Positions 1-7,841 of a stretch of DNA of 36,540 nucleotides are shown here, piece by piece (the stretch's first letter is position 1; each line of letters begins with the position of its first letter). The translations under genes were made by a program, and so were the position numbers. This stretch comes from Bacteroidales bacterium (GTDB taxonomy: Bacteria > Bacteroidota > Bacteroidia > Bacteroidales > UBA932), in the NCBI GenBank assembly GCA_017556765.1, contig JAFYME010000072.1, forward strand, positions 1 to 36,540, written 5' to 3'. The notes under the pieces were generated by a model that was given only the letters and a program-made list of their open reading frames with translations, was not told the DNA's origin and ran no database searches.

Positions 1-1257
1 CTTCTTGGCAACATATACGTCATAGTGTCCGTTATAGTCCATGTATACTGTCATACCTGCCTTGTCGCCGTTGCTTGCGTTTCCGAGCTTGACGCATGTC
101 TCTGCCTGGAAATCAAAGTCCTCCTGACGGAATCCGACGAATGAAGGAGAATTCTTGAGCTCGTTCAGACCTTCTGCAGAACCGTACATACGGAGCTTGC
201 CGTTTGCGATCTGATATCTTTCTTCAACCGGCTTGCGGAGCCATGACCACTTAGGTCCGAGAGGCTCATCAAACTCGTTGCGTGCAGGATCTGCCTCGAA
301 AGGCTTCTGAGGAAGAGTCTCGACATCCATCTTGAGGGCGATCTCGCCGTTTCCGTTCACAACCGGCCATGCGTTCTTGTCCCAACGTACAGGGGCTACG
401 AATGTCTCGCGGCCGAGAAGATGGATGAGTCCGCTGTTAACGCGGAAAGCAAGACATACAAGCCACCATGAACCGTCATGAGCCTCCACGAGGTCTGCGT
501 GACCAACACCCTGGATAGGGCTTCCCTGCGCTGCAGAAGTGAAGTGTGTGAGGATAGGGTTGTGCGGAGCCGGATCATATGGTCCCTCTATGTTGCGGCT
601 GCGTGCGATTGTCTCGCTGTGCGCGAACTCTGTACCGCCCTCTGCGATCATGAGGTAGTACCAGCCGTCTTTCTTGTAGATATGCGGAGCTTCAGGATAA
701 CGTCCGCCCATTCCGTTCCATACGATCTTAGGCTCGGTCAGGATCTCACCTGTGTCAGGGTTGATCTGGCTGATCATGACGCTTGTTCCTGTAGAACCTG
801 TATACCAGCACTTTCCGTCCTCATCCCAGAAGAGAGAAGGGTCGATTCCGCCCATCTTTACAGGAATTGGGTCAGACCATTCTCCAGCAGGATCCTCTGC
901 TGTAACGATGAAGTTGCCGAGGCTTGAAGTATTTGTTGTGATCATGTAGAACTTGCCGTTGTGGTGGCGGATTGTAGGAGCATAGATACCCTGGCTTGAG
1001 TTTGCTCCTTCGAGCTGAAGCTGAGACTCGCGTGTGAGGACATGTCCGATCTGCTTCCAGTTCACGAGGTCCTTACTGTGGTAGATAGGAACTCCAGGGA
1101 AATACTGGAAGCTGCTGGTTACCAGATAGTAATCCTCTCCCACGCGGCATACGCTCGGGTCCGGACTGAATCCTTTCACTACAGGATTGTTGTATCCCTG
1201 CGCGCTCATGGCGACGGCAAAGGCGATACCGATCAATGATAAAAATAAACGTTTCAT
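1..1257 (-). CDS. GH43 glycoside hydrolase, 3' end cut by window edge
   Basis: The frame is open from an ATG at 1255-1257 to the left edge, giving 419 residues without a stop. Compared with its 529-residue neighbour, roughly the last 95-100 residues lie outside the window. A Sec signal peptide ends near Ala19-Gln20, so the enzyme is probably periplasmic. The five-bladed GH43 propeller triad is visible: Asp33 in SPDPSV (base), Asp139 in GIDPS (pKa modulator) and Glu189 in RYPEAPH (acid). The region after about residue 320 resembles the C-terminal beta-sandwich found in beta-xylosidase-type GH43 enzymes. It lies 18 bases downstream of the paralog at 1276-2865 and is clearly a tandem duplicate, with a shorter inter-domain linker. 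Family activities are beta-xylosidase and alpha-L-arabinofuranosidase; the substrate cannot be read from sequence. Confidence 0.9.
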   Translation of the reverse strand, partial: MKRLFLSLIGIAFAVAMSAQGYNNPVVKGFSPDPSVCRVGEDYYLVTSSFQYFPGVPIYHSKDLVNWKQIGHVLTRESQLQLEGANSSQGIYAPTIRHHNGKFYMITTNTSSLGNFIVTAEDPAGEWSDPIPVKMGGIDPSLFWDEDGKCWYTGSTGTSVMISQINPDTGEILTEPKIVWNGMGGRYPEAPHIYKKDGWYYLMIAEGGTEFAHSETIARSRNIEGPYDPAPHNPILTHFTSAAQGSPIQGVGHADLVEAHDGSWWLVCLAFRVNSGLIHLLGRETFVAPVRWDKNAWPVVNGNGEIALKMDVETLPQKPFEADPARNEFDEPLGPKWSWLRKPVEERYQIANGKLRMYGSAEGLNELKNSPSFVGFRQEDFDFQAETCVKLGNASNGDKAGMTVYMDYNGHYDVYVAKK

Positions 1258-1275
1258 AGTTGTGGTTATTAAGAT

Positions 1276-2865
1276 TTATTCTGCGTTATATTCAAAATAG
1301 TCAAAGTCTGCATAGCCCTTCTCTGAAGGCGACTGAGCCCAGAGGCCTATCATTATGCCTGTGAATCCTCCCACTGTCTCGCTGCTGAGATATCGGGTAT
1401 CGCCGATACCGGCCTGTTTGAACTCCTTTCCGTCCGTAGAGTACCACAGCCTGTAATACTCGGGATCTCCGCTGACTCGGAGCCACACCTTGCTTGAGCT
1501 GACAGGAATCTCTTCGATATTATTGAATACTCCCATTGCATATCGAACTCCTATCACATTCTTTCCTCCCTTCTTTTCGATATATACGTCATAATGTGCT
1601 CCAGAGTCCATGAATATGCTCATTCCGGCCTTGTCGCCGCTGCGTGCGTTTCCGAGTTTCACGCATGTCGCGGCAGTGAAATCGTGGTGCTGCTGGCGGA
1701 TGCCCGCGAATGAAGGTGATTCCGAATATGCATTCAGATCGGCTGCAACTCCATGTATGCGGAGCTTTCCATCGGCTACCAGGTAACGTGAAGGATCCGG
1801 GTTGCGGAGCCATGACCATTCGTTTCCAAGTCCTGTCGAAGCCATTGTGGCTGAACTCTTTACCTGAGCAGGAACGTCGAACTCATTTCGCTCCGGAAGC
1901 GCAGGGAAAGGCTTCTGAGGCAATGTAGGGACATCCATGTTTATGGCTATGTCACCGTTTCCGTTGACTACAGGCCATCCTCCGCGGTCCCATGTGACCG
2001 GCGCCAGGAATGACTCTCGTCCCAGAAGGTGATGCATCCCGCTCTGTGTGCGGAATCCCAGACATACCATCCACCATGATCCGTCATGAGCCTGGATGAT
2101 GTCTGCATGTCCTGTTCCCTGTATCGGATTGGTCTGAGCCGCCTGCTTGCAATGGGTTATGATAGGGTTGTGTGGAGCAGGGGTGTATGGGCCGTCTACA
2201 TTGCGGCTGCGTGCGATAGTCACTCCATGCGCATATTCAGTACCGCCTTCAGCAATCATGAGGTAGTACCATCCGTCCTTCTTGTAGATATGAGGAGCTT
2301 CGGGATATCGTCCGCCGGTTCCGTTCCATATGATCTTCGGCGTTGTGAGCTTTTCTCCTGTATCCGGATTGATCTGGCAGAACATTATGTTGTCGTTTGC
2401 AGAACCGCTGAAATAGCATTTTCCGTCTTCATCCCAGAAAAGGTCCGGATCGATTCCCGGCATGTCCACTGTCACGGGATCTGACCATGCTCCATACAGA
2501 TCCTTGGTGCTTACGATGAAGTTGCCAAGGCCAGAACAGTTGGTCGTGATCATGTAGAATGTACCTTCATGGTAACGGATGGTCGGCGCGAATATACCCT
2601 GTCCGGCATGTGCGTCCGGAAGCGGAAGCTGGGATTCCCTGTCGAGCACATGACCGATATGCTCCCAGTTCACGAGGTCCTTGCTATGATAGAGCGGAAC
2701 ACCCGGGAAATAATGGAAGGTGCTTGTCACCATGTAGTAATCGTCTCCTACGCGGCATACGCTCGGGTCAGGATTGAATCCTTTCACGATAGGGTTTGTG
2801 TATCCCTGCGCATTTAAGTTAAGGCATAAGATAAATGCCGAAAAAGCTAAAAAAAGCTGGCGCAT
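1276..2865 (-). CDS. GH43 glycoside hydrolase (beta-xylosidase/arabinofuranosidase type)
   Basis: This 529-residue secreted enzyme has a signal peptide ending around Asn18-Ala19-Gln20. The GH43 catalytic triad is visible as Asp33 (NPDPSV), Asp139 (GIDPD) and Glu189 (RYPEAPH). Residues about 21-325 form the propeller and about 350-527 a concanavalin-like beta-sandwich, as in GH43 enzymes with a GH43_C2/DUF1349-type tail. It is the middle gene of a minus-strand operon: the 2-epimerase lies 101 bases upstream and the second GH43 copy 18 bases downstream. GH43 enzymes remove xylosyl or arabinosyl groups, which are not classical mannan decorations. The pair may therefore handle co-occurring hemicellulose fragments. 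Family assignment is firm; substrate is inference. Confidence 0.92.
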   Translation of the reverse strand: MRQLFLAFSAFILCLNLNAQGYTNPIVKGFNPDPSVCRVGDDYYMVTSTFHYFPGVPLYHSKDLVNWEHIGHVLDRESQLPLPDAHAGQGIFAPTIRYHEGTFYMITTNCSGLGNFIVSTKDLYGAWSDPVTVDMPGIDPDLFWDEDGKCYFSGSANDNIMFCQINPDTGEKLTTPKIIWNGTGGRYPEAPHIYKKDGWYYLMIAEGGTEYAHGVTIARSRNVDGPYTPAPHNPIITHCKQAAQTNPIQGTGHADIIQAHDGSWWMVCLGFRTQSGMHHLLGRESFLAPVTWDRGGWPVVNGNGDIAINMDVPTLPQKPFPALPERNEFDVPAQVKSSATMASTGLGNEWSWLRNPDPSRYLVADGKLRIHGVAADLNAYSESPSFAGIRQQHHDFTAATCVKLGNARSGDKAGMSIFMDSGAHYDVYIEKKGGKNVIGVRYAMGVFNNIEEIPVSSSKVWLRVSGDPEYYRLWYSTDGKEFKQAGIGDTRYLSSETVGGFTGIMIGLWAQSPSEKGYADFDYFEYNAE

Positions 2866-2898
2866 AATCTGTTGTTATTCAGTGGTTTACTTGTATCT

Positions 2899-2922
2899 GC
2901 GTGCCGTCAAAGGGGAGCACGT
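2899..2922. repeat. short GC hairpin in the epimerase-GH43 gap
   Basis: A six-pair stem (GCGTGC with GCACGT, one G-T pair) encloses a purine-rich 12-base loop. Stem and loop closely resemble the strong terminator at 28524-28561, but there is no T-run on either side. It may be a decayed terminator copy or an mRNA-processing hairpin between two operon genes. Confidence 0.45.
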
Positions 2923-2966
2923 GGGTTATGGTAAGTGTTTGGTGTACAGTCGGTTGCGGGGCAGCG

Positions 2967-4202
2967 TCAGCGGAGCCGTTCGATGATCTCCATGCACATG
3001 CGGCCGTTGTGGTACGGACATTTCCAGAAGCCGGCCTTGTCGTCCTCGCGGTTGACGCTTCCGTCCTCGCGGATGCTCCAGAACCATTCTCCTTTCTTCC
3101 TGTCGACGAGGTTTCCTTTGATGAACTCCCAGCATGTCAGAGCCTTTTCCAGCCCCTCCTGACTGCCGAAATGATCCCATAAGTTGAAGTATCCGACCAC
3201 GGTCTCGGCCTGAACCCACCAGTGGCGGTCGCCGTCTGCAGGACCGTCAGGGCCATGTTTCTCGTATATCATGCCTCCTTCGTGGGTGAATCCTTCGCCG
3301 GCCGCTTCTGCTATGCGAGGGACCAATGCCTCCACGCGTTCAAGGACTTCATCGTCTCCCAGCACCAGGGCTGCTTCGTGCAGGAGCCATGACGCTTCGA
3401 TGTCGTGTCCATATGAAACGGTATCATATCCGCAGTTCCAGTCGTTGTCGAAGAAGAGCTTCAGGTGGCCGTCGCTGCCGATGATGTGCTGTTCGAAGAC
3501 AGAAATGAGCTCGCGAAGACGCTCCTCAAGAAGGGGATTCTTCCATACGCGGTAAAGGCATGTGTAGGCCTCGAGGACATGCAGATGCGTGTTCATGGTC
3601 TTGCTTTCGTTGGCATCCTTGTCGCTAAGGCGCATGTCTTCGATCTCCGCCCATTCGCGGGTGAATGCTTCGAAATAGCCTCCGCGGACAGCGTCGAAGC
3701 TGTGTTCTTCTATCGAATTGAACAGTTTTATGGCATATTCAAGGGCTTTTCCGTCGCCTGTCGCGCGGTTCAGCTCCGCCAGTCCGTATATCGTGAATGC
3801 TATCGCGTAGATCTGCTTTTTAGTGTCCTGCGGAGTCTGGTCAGGGTTCAGCGACCAGTATGTGCCTCCGAATTCGGGGTCGTAGAACCTGTTGATTATC
3901 AGGTTTCTGGCCATGACGGCCATTTCAAGGTATTGCTTTGCTGAGGCAGGATCTCCGCTGTCTTTGAGAAGTCTGTATGCCGACGCGAAGGTCCACAATA
4001 CTCGTGCAGTCATTATATTTCCGATCGGGGCAGACGGGTCGACTATGTCATCTCCGGTGATGCGGCCGTACATTCCGCCGTCAGGATCGGGAACTCTCCC
4101 CATCCAGTATGGAAGGATGTTTTTCGTCAGCTCTGATTTCAGTTGTGTTGCAAGTGCTTGTGCTGCAAATAGTTCGGCTGCTGTCTTATGTGGTTTTTCC
4201 AT
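2967..4202 (-). CDS. cellobiose/mannobiose 2-epimerase (AGE family)
   Basis: This 411-residue protein without a signal peptide is a cytoplasmic (alpha/alpha)6-barrel of the N-acylglucosamine 2-epimerase superfamily. Its length matches cellobiose 2-epimerases (about 390-410). The conserved histidines are visible: His206/His208 in NTHLHVLEAY, His266 in YGHDIEAS and His398 in CPYHNGR, together with the aromatic HWWVQAE segment near 327-333. Family members epimerise the reducing-end glucose or mannose of beta-1,4-disaccharides. Beside a GH130 mannosyl-glucose phosphorylase and GH26 mannanases, the expected reaction is mannobiose to mannosyl-glucose. It is the first gene of the minus-strand operon, divergent from the AraC regulator, with a possible TAnnTTTG element at 4223-4230. 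Family is sure; preference for mannobiose over cellobiose is inferred from context. Confidence 0.92.
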   Translation of the reverse strand: MEKPHKTAAELFAAQALATQLKSELTKNILPYWMGRVPDPDGGMYGRITGDDIVDPSAPIGNIMTARVLWTFASAYRLLKDSGDPASAKQYLEMAVMARNLIINRFYDPEFGGTYWSLNPDQTPQDTKKQIYAIAFTIYGLAELNRATGDGKALEYAIKLFNSIEEHSFDAVRGGYFEAFTREWAEIEDMRLSDKDANESKTMNTHLHVLEAYTCLYRVWKNPLLEERLRELISVFEQHIIGSDGHLKLFFDNDWNCGYDTVSYGHDIEASWLLHEAALVLGDDEVLERVEALVPRIAEAAGEGFTHEGGMIYEKHGPDGPADGDRHWWVQAETVVGYFNLWDHFGSQEGLEKALTCWEFIKGNLVDRKKGEWFWSIREDGSVNREDDKAGFWKCPYHNGRMCMEIIERLR

Positions 4203-4222
4203 TGAGTGGATATCAGTTTTTA

Positions 4223-4230
4223 CAAATATA
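4223..4230 (-). promoter_or_regulatory. candidate -7 element for the epimerase operon
   Basis: The minus strand reads TATATTTG, matching the Bacteroidales -7 consensus TAnnTTTG, and ends about 20 bases before the epimerase ATG. No clear TTTG -33 element sits at the right spacing, so the site is plausible but weak. Confidence 0.45.
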
Positions 4231-4309
4231 CTAAAAAACGCCGATAATATGGTTTTCGCATTGTAAATGTTGAAAAATGTTAAAATAGTATCATAACTTG
4301 AAAAAATCG

Positions 4310-4317
4310 TATATTTG
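4310..4317 (+). promoter_or_regulatory. candidate -7 element for the AraC regulator
   Basis: TATATTTG matches TAnnTTTG and lies 25 bases upstream of the ATG at 4343. No convincing -33 TTTG is present. With 4223-4230 it would give divergent promoters in a 140-base AT-rich spacer. Confidence 0.5.
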
Positions 4318-4342
4318 TATCCATGTTTTATGAAAATTGACC

Positions 4343-5221
4343 ATGAACAAGGCCTTTACTGAAATAACGCGTCTGTCCGATAAGGACTGCTTCTACATCG
4401 TGGAACGTCACAAGACTGAATTCACATATCCGCTCCATCAGCATAAGGAATTCGAGCTGAACTTCATAGAAAGGGGAGGCGGAGTGCGAAGGATCGTGGG
4501 AGACAGTGTCGAGTCGATAGGGGATTATGAACTTGTCCTTCTGGGCGGCGAGGATCTCGAGCATGTCTGGGAGCAGGGCAGTTGCAAGTCCAAGGACATA
4601 AGGGAGATCACCGTTCATTTTTCCGGTGACATATTCGGAGACGGCTTGCTTTCGCGAAATCAGTTCGCGTCGATAAGACGTATGCTGCAGAGGGCAGACC
4701 ACGGCCTTTCGTTCCCTCTGCCGACGATCATGAAGGTCTATTCTGTGCTTGATACAATCGCCGATGAATCAGAGCGTTTCGTGCAGTTTTTGAAGTTCAT
4801 GTATGTCCTTTATGAGCTTTCTGTGTCGGATGATGCCAGGGTCCTTGCTTCCAGCTCTTTCTCCCATGCCCATAAAACCACCGAGAGCAACCGCGTCCAG
4901 AAGGTCAAGGAGTACATCAATGACAATTATGCGCGGCAGCTCAATCTGTCCGACATGGCCGATCTTGTCGGCATGAGCCCTGTCGCCTTCAGCCGCTTTT
5001 TCCGCCAGAGGACAGGCCGTACCCTGTCGGATTATATCATAGATATAAGGCTCGGCCATGCGGCGAGGATGCTTGTGGACTCGTCGAAGAACATATCGGA
5101 AATATGCTATGAGTGCGGTTTCAACAACCTCTCCAATTTCAACCGTACCTTCAAGGCCAAGAGGAACTACACTCCCCGCGATTTCAGGGCCATGTTCAAA
5201 AAGAACAAGGTAATTGTTTAA
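4343..5221 (+). CDS. AraC-family transcriptional regulator
   Basis: This 292-residue regulator has an N-terminal cupin-like sensor domain (about 15-100, with the HQHKEFELNF segment at 32-41). A C-terminal AraC/XylS DNA-binding domain follows (about 184-288) with two helix-turn-helix motifs: LSDMADLVGMSPVAFSRFF at 202-220 and the ISEICYECGF region at 251-260. I chose the ATG at 4343; the frame could extend two codons to a TTG at 4337, but ATG is preferred and sits 25 bases after a TAnnTTTG element. It lies between the divergent epimerase operon and the main PUL operon, so it probably controls both. The sensor domain suggests binding of a cytoplasmic sugar, unlike the periplasm-sensing hybrid two-component regulators common in PULs. 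The ligand is unknown. Confidence 0.93.
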   Translation: MNKAFTEITRLSDKDCFYIVERHKTEFTYPLHQHKEFELNFIERGGGVRRIVGDSVESIGDYELVLLGGEDLEHVWEQGSCKSKDIREITVHFSGDIFGDGLLSRNQFASIRRMLQRADHGLSFPLPTIMKVYSVLDTIADESERFVQFLKFMYVLYELSVSDDARVLASSSFSHAHKTTESNRVQKVKEYINDNYARQLNLSDMADLVGMSPVAFSRFFRQRTGRTLSDYIIDIRLGHAARMLVDSSKNISEICYECGFNNLSNFNRTFKAKRNYTPRDFRAMFKKNKVIV

Positions 5222-5248
5222 ATTGTATCATTATCTGATAAATTTATA

Positions 5249-5280
5249 TTTGTTTAACTTTCGGGGTATTGGTATCTTTG
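5249..5280 (+). promoter_or_regulatory. main PUL promoter (-33 TTTG, -7 TATCTTTG)
   Basis: TTTG at 5249-5252 and TATCTTTG at 5273-5280 are separated by 20 bases, which fits the Bacteroides consensus TTTG...TAnnTTTG. The -7 box ends 31 bases before the ATG of the GH5-CE7 gene. This is the best promoter match I noticed, and it is placed to drive the long plus-strand operon. Confidence 0.75.
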
Positions 5281-5311
5281 CGTTACCATTAATGAATAGC
5301 GCTAAGATTTG

Positions 5312-7807
5312 ATGAAAATAACCCGGATCATTTCGATCCTGACATTGGCTGCGGCGGCTCTGCTGTGTTCATGTCAGGTTCAAAAACCGTCTTTCGTACG
5401 CGTGGAAGACGGAAAATTCGTTTGTGAAGACTATCCTTCACACTATGTCGGAACCAATTTCTGGTATGGAGCCATCCTTGGAAGCGAGGGTGTGGGAGGA
5501 GACCGTGCCCGCCTCGAGGCCGAGCTTGATACGCTCAAGGCCCTCGGAATGACCAATCTACGCGTCCTTGTCGGTGGAGACGGCCCTGACGGAATCCCTA
5601 CAAGAGTCAGCCCTACCCTTCAGAAGGAACCGGGAGTCTACAATGACACGATCTTCCATGGCCTGGATTACCTTCTTGCGGAAATGGCGGAAAGAAACAT
5701 GAAGGCCGTCCTGTACATCAACAACTCATGGGAATGGTCAGGCGGCTACGGCATGTATCTGGAGTGGGCCGGAGCCGGCAAGGCTCTGATTCCTGCGGAA
5801 GTCGGATATGTTCCGTTCATGGAATCGGTCTCAAGATTCGTGACGAACGAAAAGGCGAAGGAACTGTTCTATGATCATGTGAGACATGTGGTTACGCGTA
5901 CCAACACCGTTACCGGAAAGCCGTACAAGGACGATCCGACGATCTTCTCATGGCAGATCGGAAACGAACCGAGATGTTTCAGAAACGATTCGACAGGCCA
6001 GGCGGCCTTCGTGGATTTCATGTGGACATCTGCGGCCTTGATAAAGTCCCTCGACCCGAACCATATGGTGTCTTCCGGCAGCGAAGGCTCATGGGGCTGC
6101 GAAAACGACATGGACCTTTATGAGAGGATACATTCATGCCCTGACATCGATTACCTGAACATCCATATCTGGCCTTACAACTGGAGCTGGGTACGAGAGA
6201 ATACCCTCAAGACAAATCTCCCTCAGGCCATAGCCAATACCGATCAGTACATCGACGAGCATCTTGTCCTCGCTCAGAAGTATGGAAAGCCTGTCGTGCT
6301 CGAGGAATTCGGATTCCCTCGCGATGATTTCCAGTTTGCTCAGGGCACACCTACGACAGCGCGTGACGAATATTACAGACATGTGTTCGGACGCATCGTG
6401 GAGTCGGCAGGCGAGGACGGTCTGTTCGCCGGACTGAACTTCTGGGGCTGGGGAGGTCTTGCCGGCCAGTCGGAGACAAACCTGTACTGGCAGCCGGGAG
6501 ACGATTACTGCGGCGATCCGGCTCAGGAGCAGCAGGGCTTGAATTCCGTATATGCATGTGATGCATCGACAATGGAGGTCATCAAGGAAGCCACCCAGGC
6601 CATCGAGAAGGCACTGAGACCGAAGGCGTCCATGCTTATCGACGACAACATGGGCATCTTTGAAGGCGATGGCCCGCATGTGCTGCAGGTCGGACTGAAG
6701 GCTCATGAAGATCAGTCGATAGATGTCGAGCTGGCATTGAGCAAGGATAGCGGAGAGCCGGTCGTAACATTTGTTAAGACTGCGGAAATCGTTGATGGTG
6801 AAGGTGTTTGCTCTTTCAAGCTTGATCTTGAACCGGGCTTCTATCATGTGGTTTTCAGCATGACAGACGATAAAGGGAAAGTAGAACTTACAAGCTCTAA
6901 CATAGGAATAAATCCCGAATTGATCAGTTCGCCACAGGACAAGCAGCCGGATTTCGATACATTCTGGGAGCAGACTCTTGCGGAGCTCGCTGCTGTCGAG
7001 CCGGAATACACCCTGACCCTTCTTGAGGAACATTCGAACGATGTGCGACGTACATATCGCGTCGACATGAAGTCCTTCGGCGGGGAAAGCATCAGCGGAG
7101 TATATGTAGAGCCGGTCAAGCCGGGCAAATACAGCACGACAATCTATTACATGGGCTATAATTCGGACCTGTATTACCAGCATCCGTCAAGCAATCCTGA
7201 GATGGTGGAATTCACGCTGTGCGTACGTGGACAGGCTCTTAACGAGCCGGAGGGAGAGCGTGTGAAGTGGGTTGCGGAAGGCCTGGAAAGCAAGGAGTCA
7301 TATTATTACAGAGGCGCTTTCGCCGATGTCGTGAGGGCGATCGACTTCGTATGTTCGCGTGAAAAGGTCGATCAGGAGCGCCTGGTGGCCGAAGGTGAAA
7401 GCCAGGGCGGAGCCTTCTCTTTCATAAGCGCATCGCTTGACCACAGGATCAAGGCAATCGCTCCGGCGGTGCCTTTCCTGGGTGACTACCCGGACTATTT
7501 CAAGGTCGCATCATGGCCGGGAAATGAGATCCTTCAGAAGCAGAAGGAGCTGGGCATCAGTGATGAAGACCTATACAGGACGCTGAGCTATTTCGATGTC
7601 AAGAATTTCACAGACAAGATAGAGTGTCCTGTCTACATGTCGGTCGGCCTCCAGGATCCTGTATGTCCTCCACATACCAATTTCGCATCATACAACCATG
7701 TGAAATCGGAAAAGAAATGGATATGCTATCCTCATTGCGACCATGCAATGTGGGAGGTGGACGAATGGCGCGAGATAAAGAAGGAATTCTTCAGCAGATT
7801 CAGATAA
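5312..7807 (+). CDS. GH5_7 endo-beta-mannanase fused to CE7 acetyl esterase, lipoprotein
   Basis: This 831-residue bifunctional enzyme has a lipobox ending at Cys21 (LLCSC), so it is membrane-anchored and probably surface-exposed. Residues about 27-435 are a GH5 catalytic domain of the mannanase type. The acid/base is Glu219 in IGNEPR and the nucleophile Glu332 in LEEFGFP. An Ig-like linker (about 440-540) leads to a CE7-type alpha/beta-hydrolase (about 545-831) with Ser697 in GESQGG, Asp782 in GLQDPV and His811 in CDHAMW. The predicted role is to cut the mannan backbone and remove acetyl groups that block it. The frame could begin one codon earlier at a TTG, but I chose the ATG at 5312, 31 bases after the -7 box. 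It is the first gene of the plus-strand operon, 34 bases before susC. Both domains are firm; acetyl-mannan as substrate is inferred. Confidence 0.93.
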   Translation: MKITRIISILTLAAAALLCSCQVQKPSFVRVEDGKFVCEDYPSHYVGTNFWYGAILGSEGVGGDRARLEAELDTLKALGMTNLRVLVGGDGPDGIPTRVSPTLQKEPGVYNDTIFHGLDYLLAEMAERNMKAVLYINNSWEWSGGYGMYLEWAGAGKALIPAEVGYVPFMESVSRFVTNEKAKELFYDHVRHVVTRTNTVTGKPYKDDPTIFSWQIGNEPRCFRNDSTGQAAFVDFMWTSAALIKSLDPNHMVSSGSEGSWGCENDMDLYERIHSCPDIDYLNIHIWPYNWSWVRENTLKTNLPQAIANTDQYIDEHLVLAQKYGKPVVLEEFGFPRDDFQFAQGTPTTARDEYYRHVFGRIVESAGEDGLFAGLNFWGWGGLAGQSETNLYWQPGDDYCGDPAQEQQGLNSVYACDASTMEVIKEATQAIEKALRPKASMLIDDNMGIFEGDGPHVLQVGLKAHEDQSIDVELALSKDSGEPVVTFVKTAEIVDGEGVCSFKLDLEPGFYHVVFSMTDDKGKVELTSSNIGINPELISSPQDKQPDFDTFWEQTLAELAAVEPEYTLTLLEEHSNDVRRTYRVDMKSFGGESISGVYVEPVKPGKYSTTIYYMGYNSDLYYQHPSSNPEMVEFTLCVRGQALNEPEGERVKWVAEGLESKESYYYRGAFADVVRAIDFVCSREKVDQERLVAEGESQGGAFSFISASLDHRIKAIAPAVPFLGDYPDYFKVASWPGNEILQKQKELGISDEDLYRTLSYFDVKNFTDKIECPVYMSVGLQDPVCPPHTNFASYNHVKSEKKWICYPHCDHAMWEVDEWREIKKEFFSRFR

Positions 7808-7841
7808 CATCACATAATTATTAACCACAAAATTCAGTAAC

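Noticed and set aside
478..927. Plus-strand open frame of 149 codons across the first GH43 gene
   Set aside because: It is antisense to a GH43 frame with an intact catalytic triad; the peptide has no signal, domain or low-complexity logic.
2866..2966. Possible small gene between epimerase and GH43
   Set aside because: Only short frames without plausible starts cover the gap; it holds a hairpin and no coding signal.
6134..7183. Long minus-strand open frame (349 codons) opposite the GH5-CE7 gene
   Set aside because: The plus-strand frame carries recognisable catalytic motifs throughout; the antisense frame is a by-product of codon bias.
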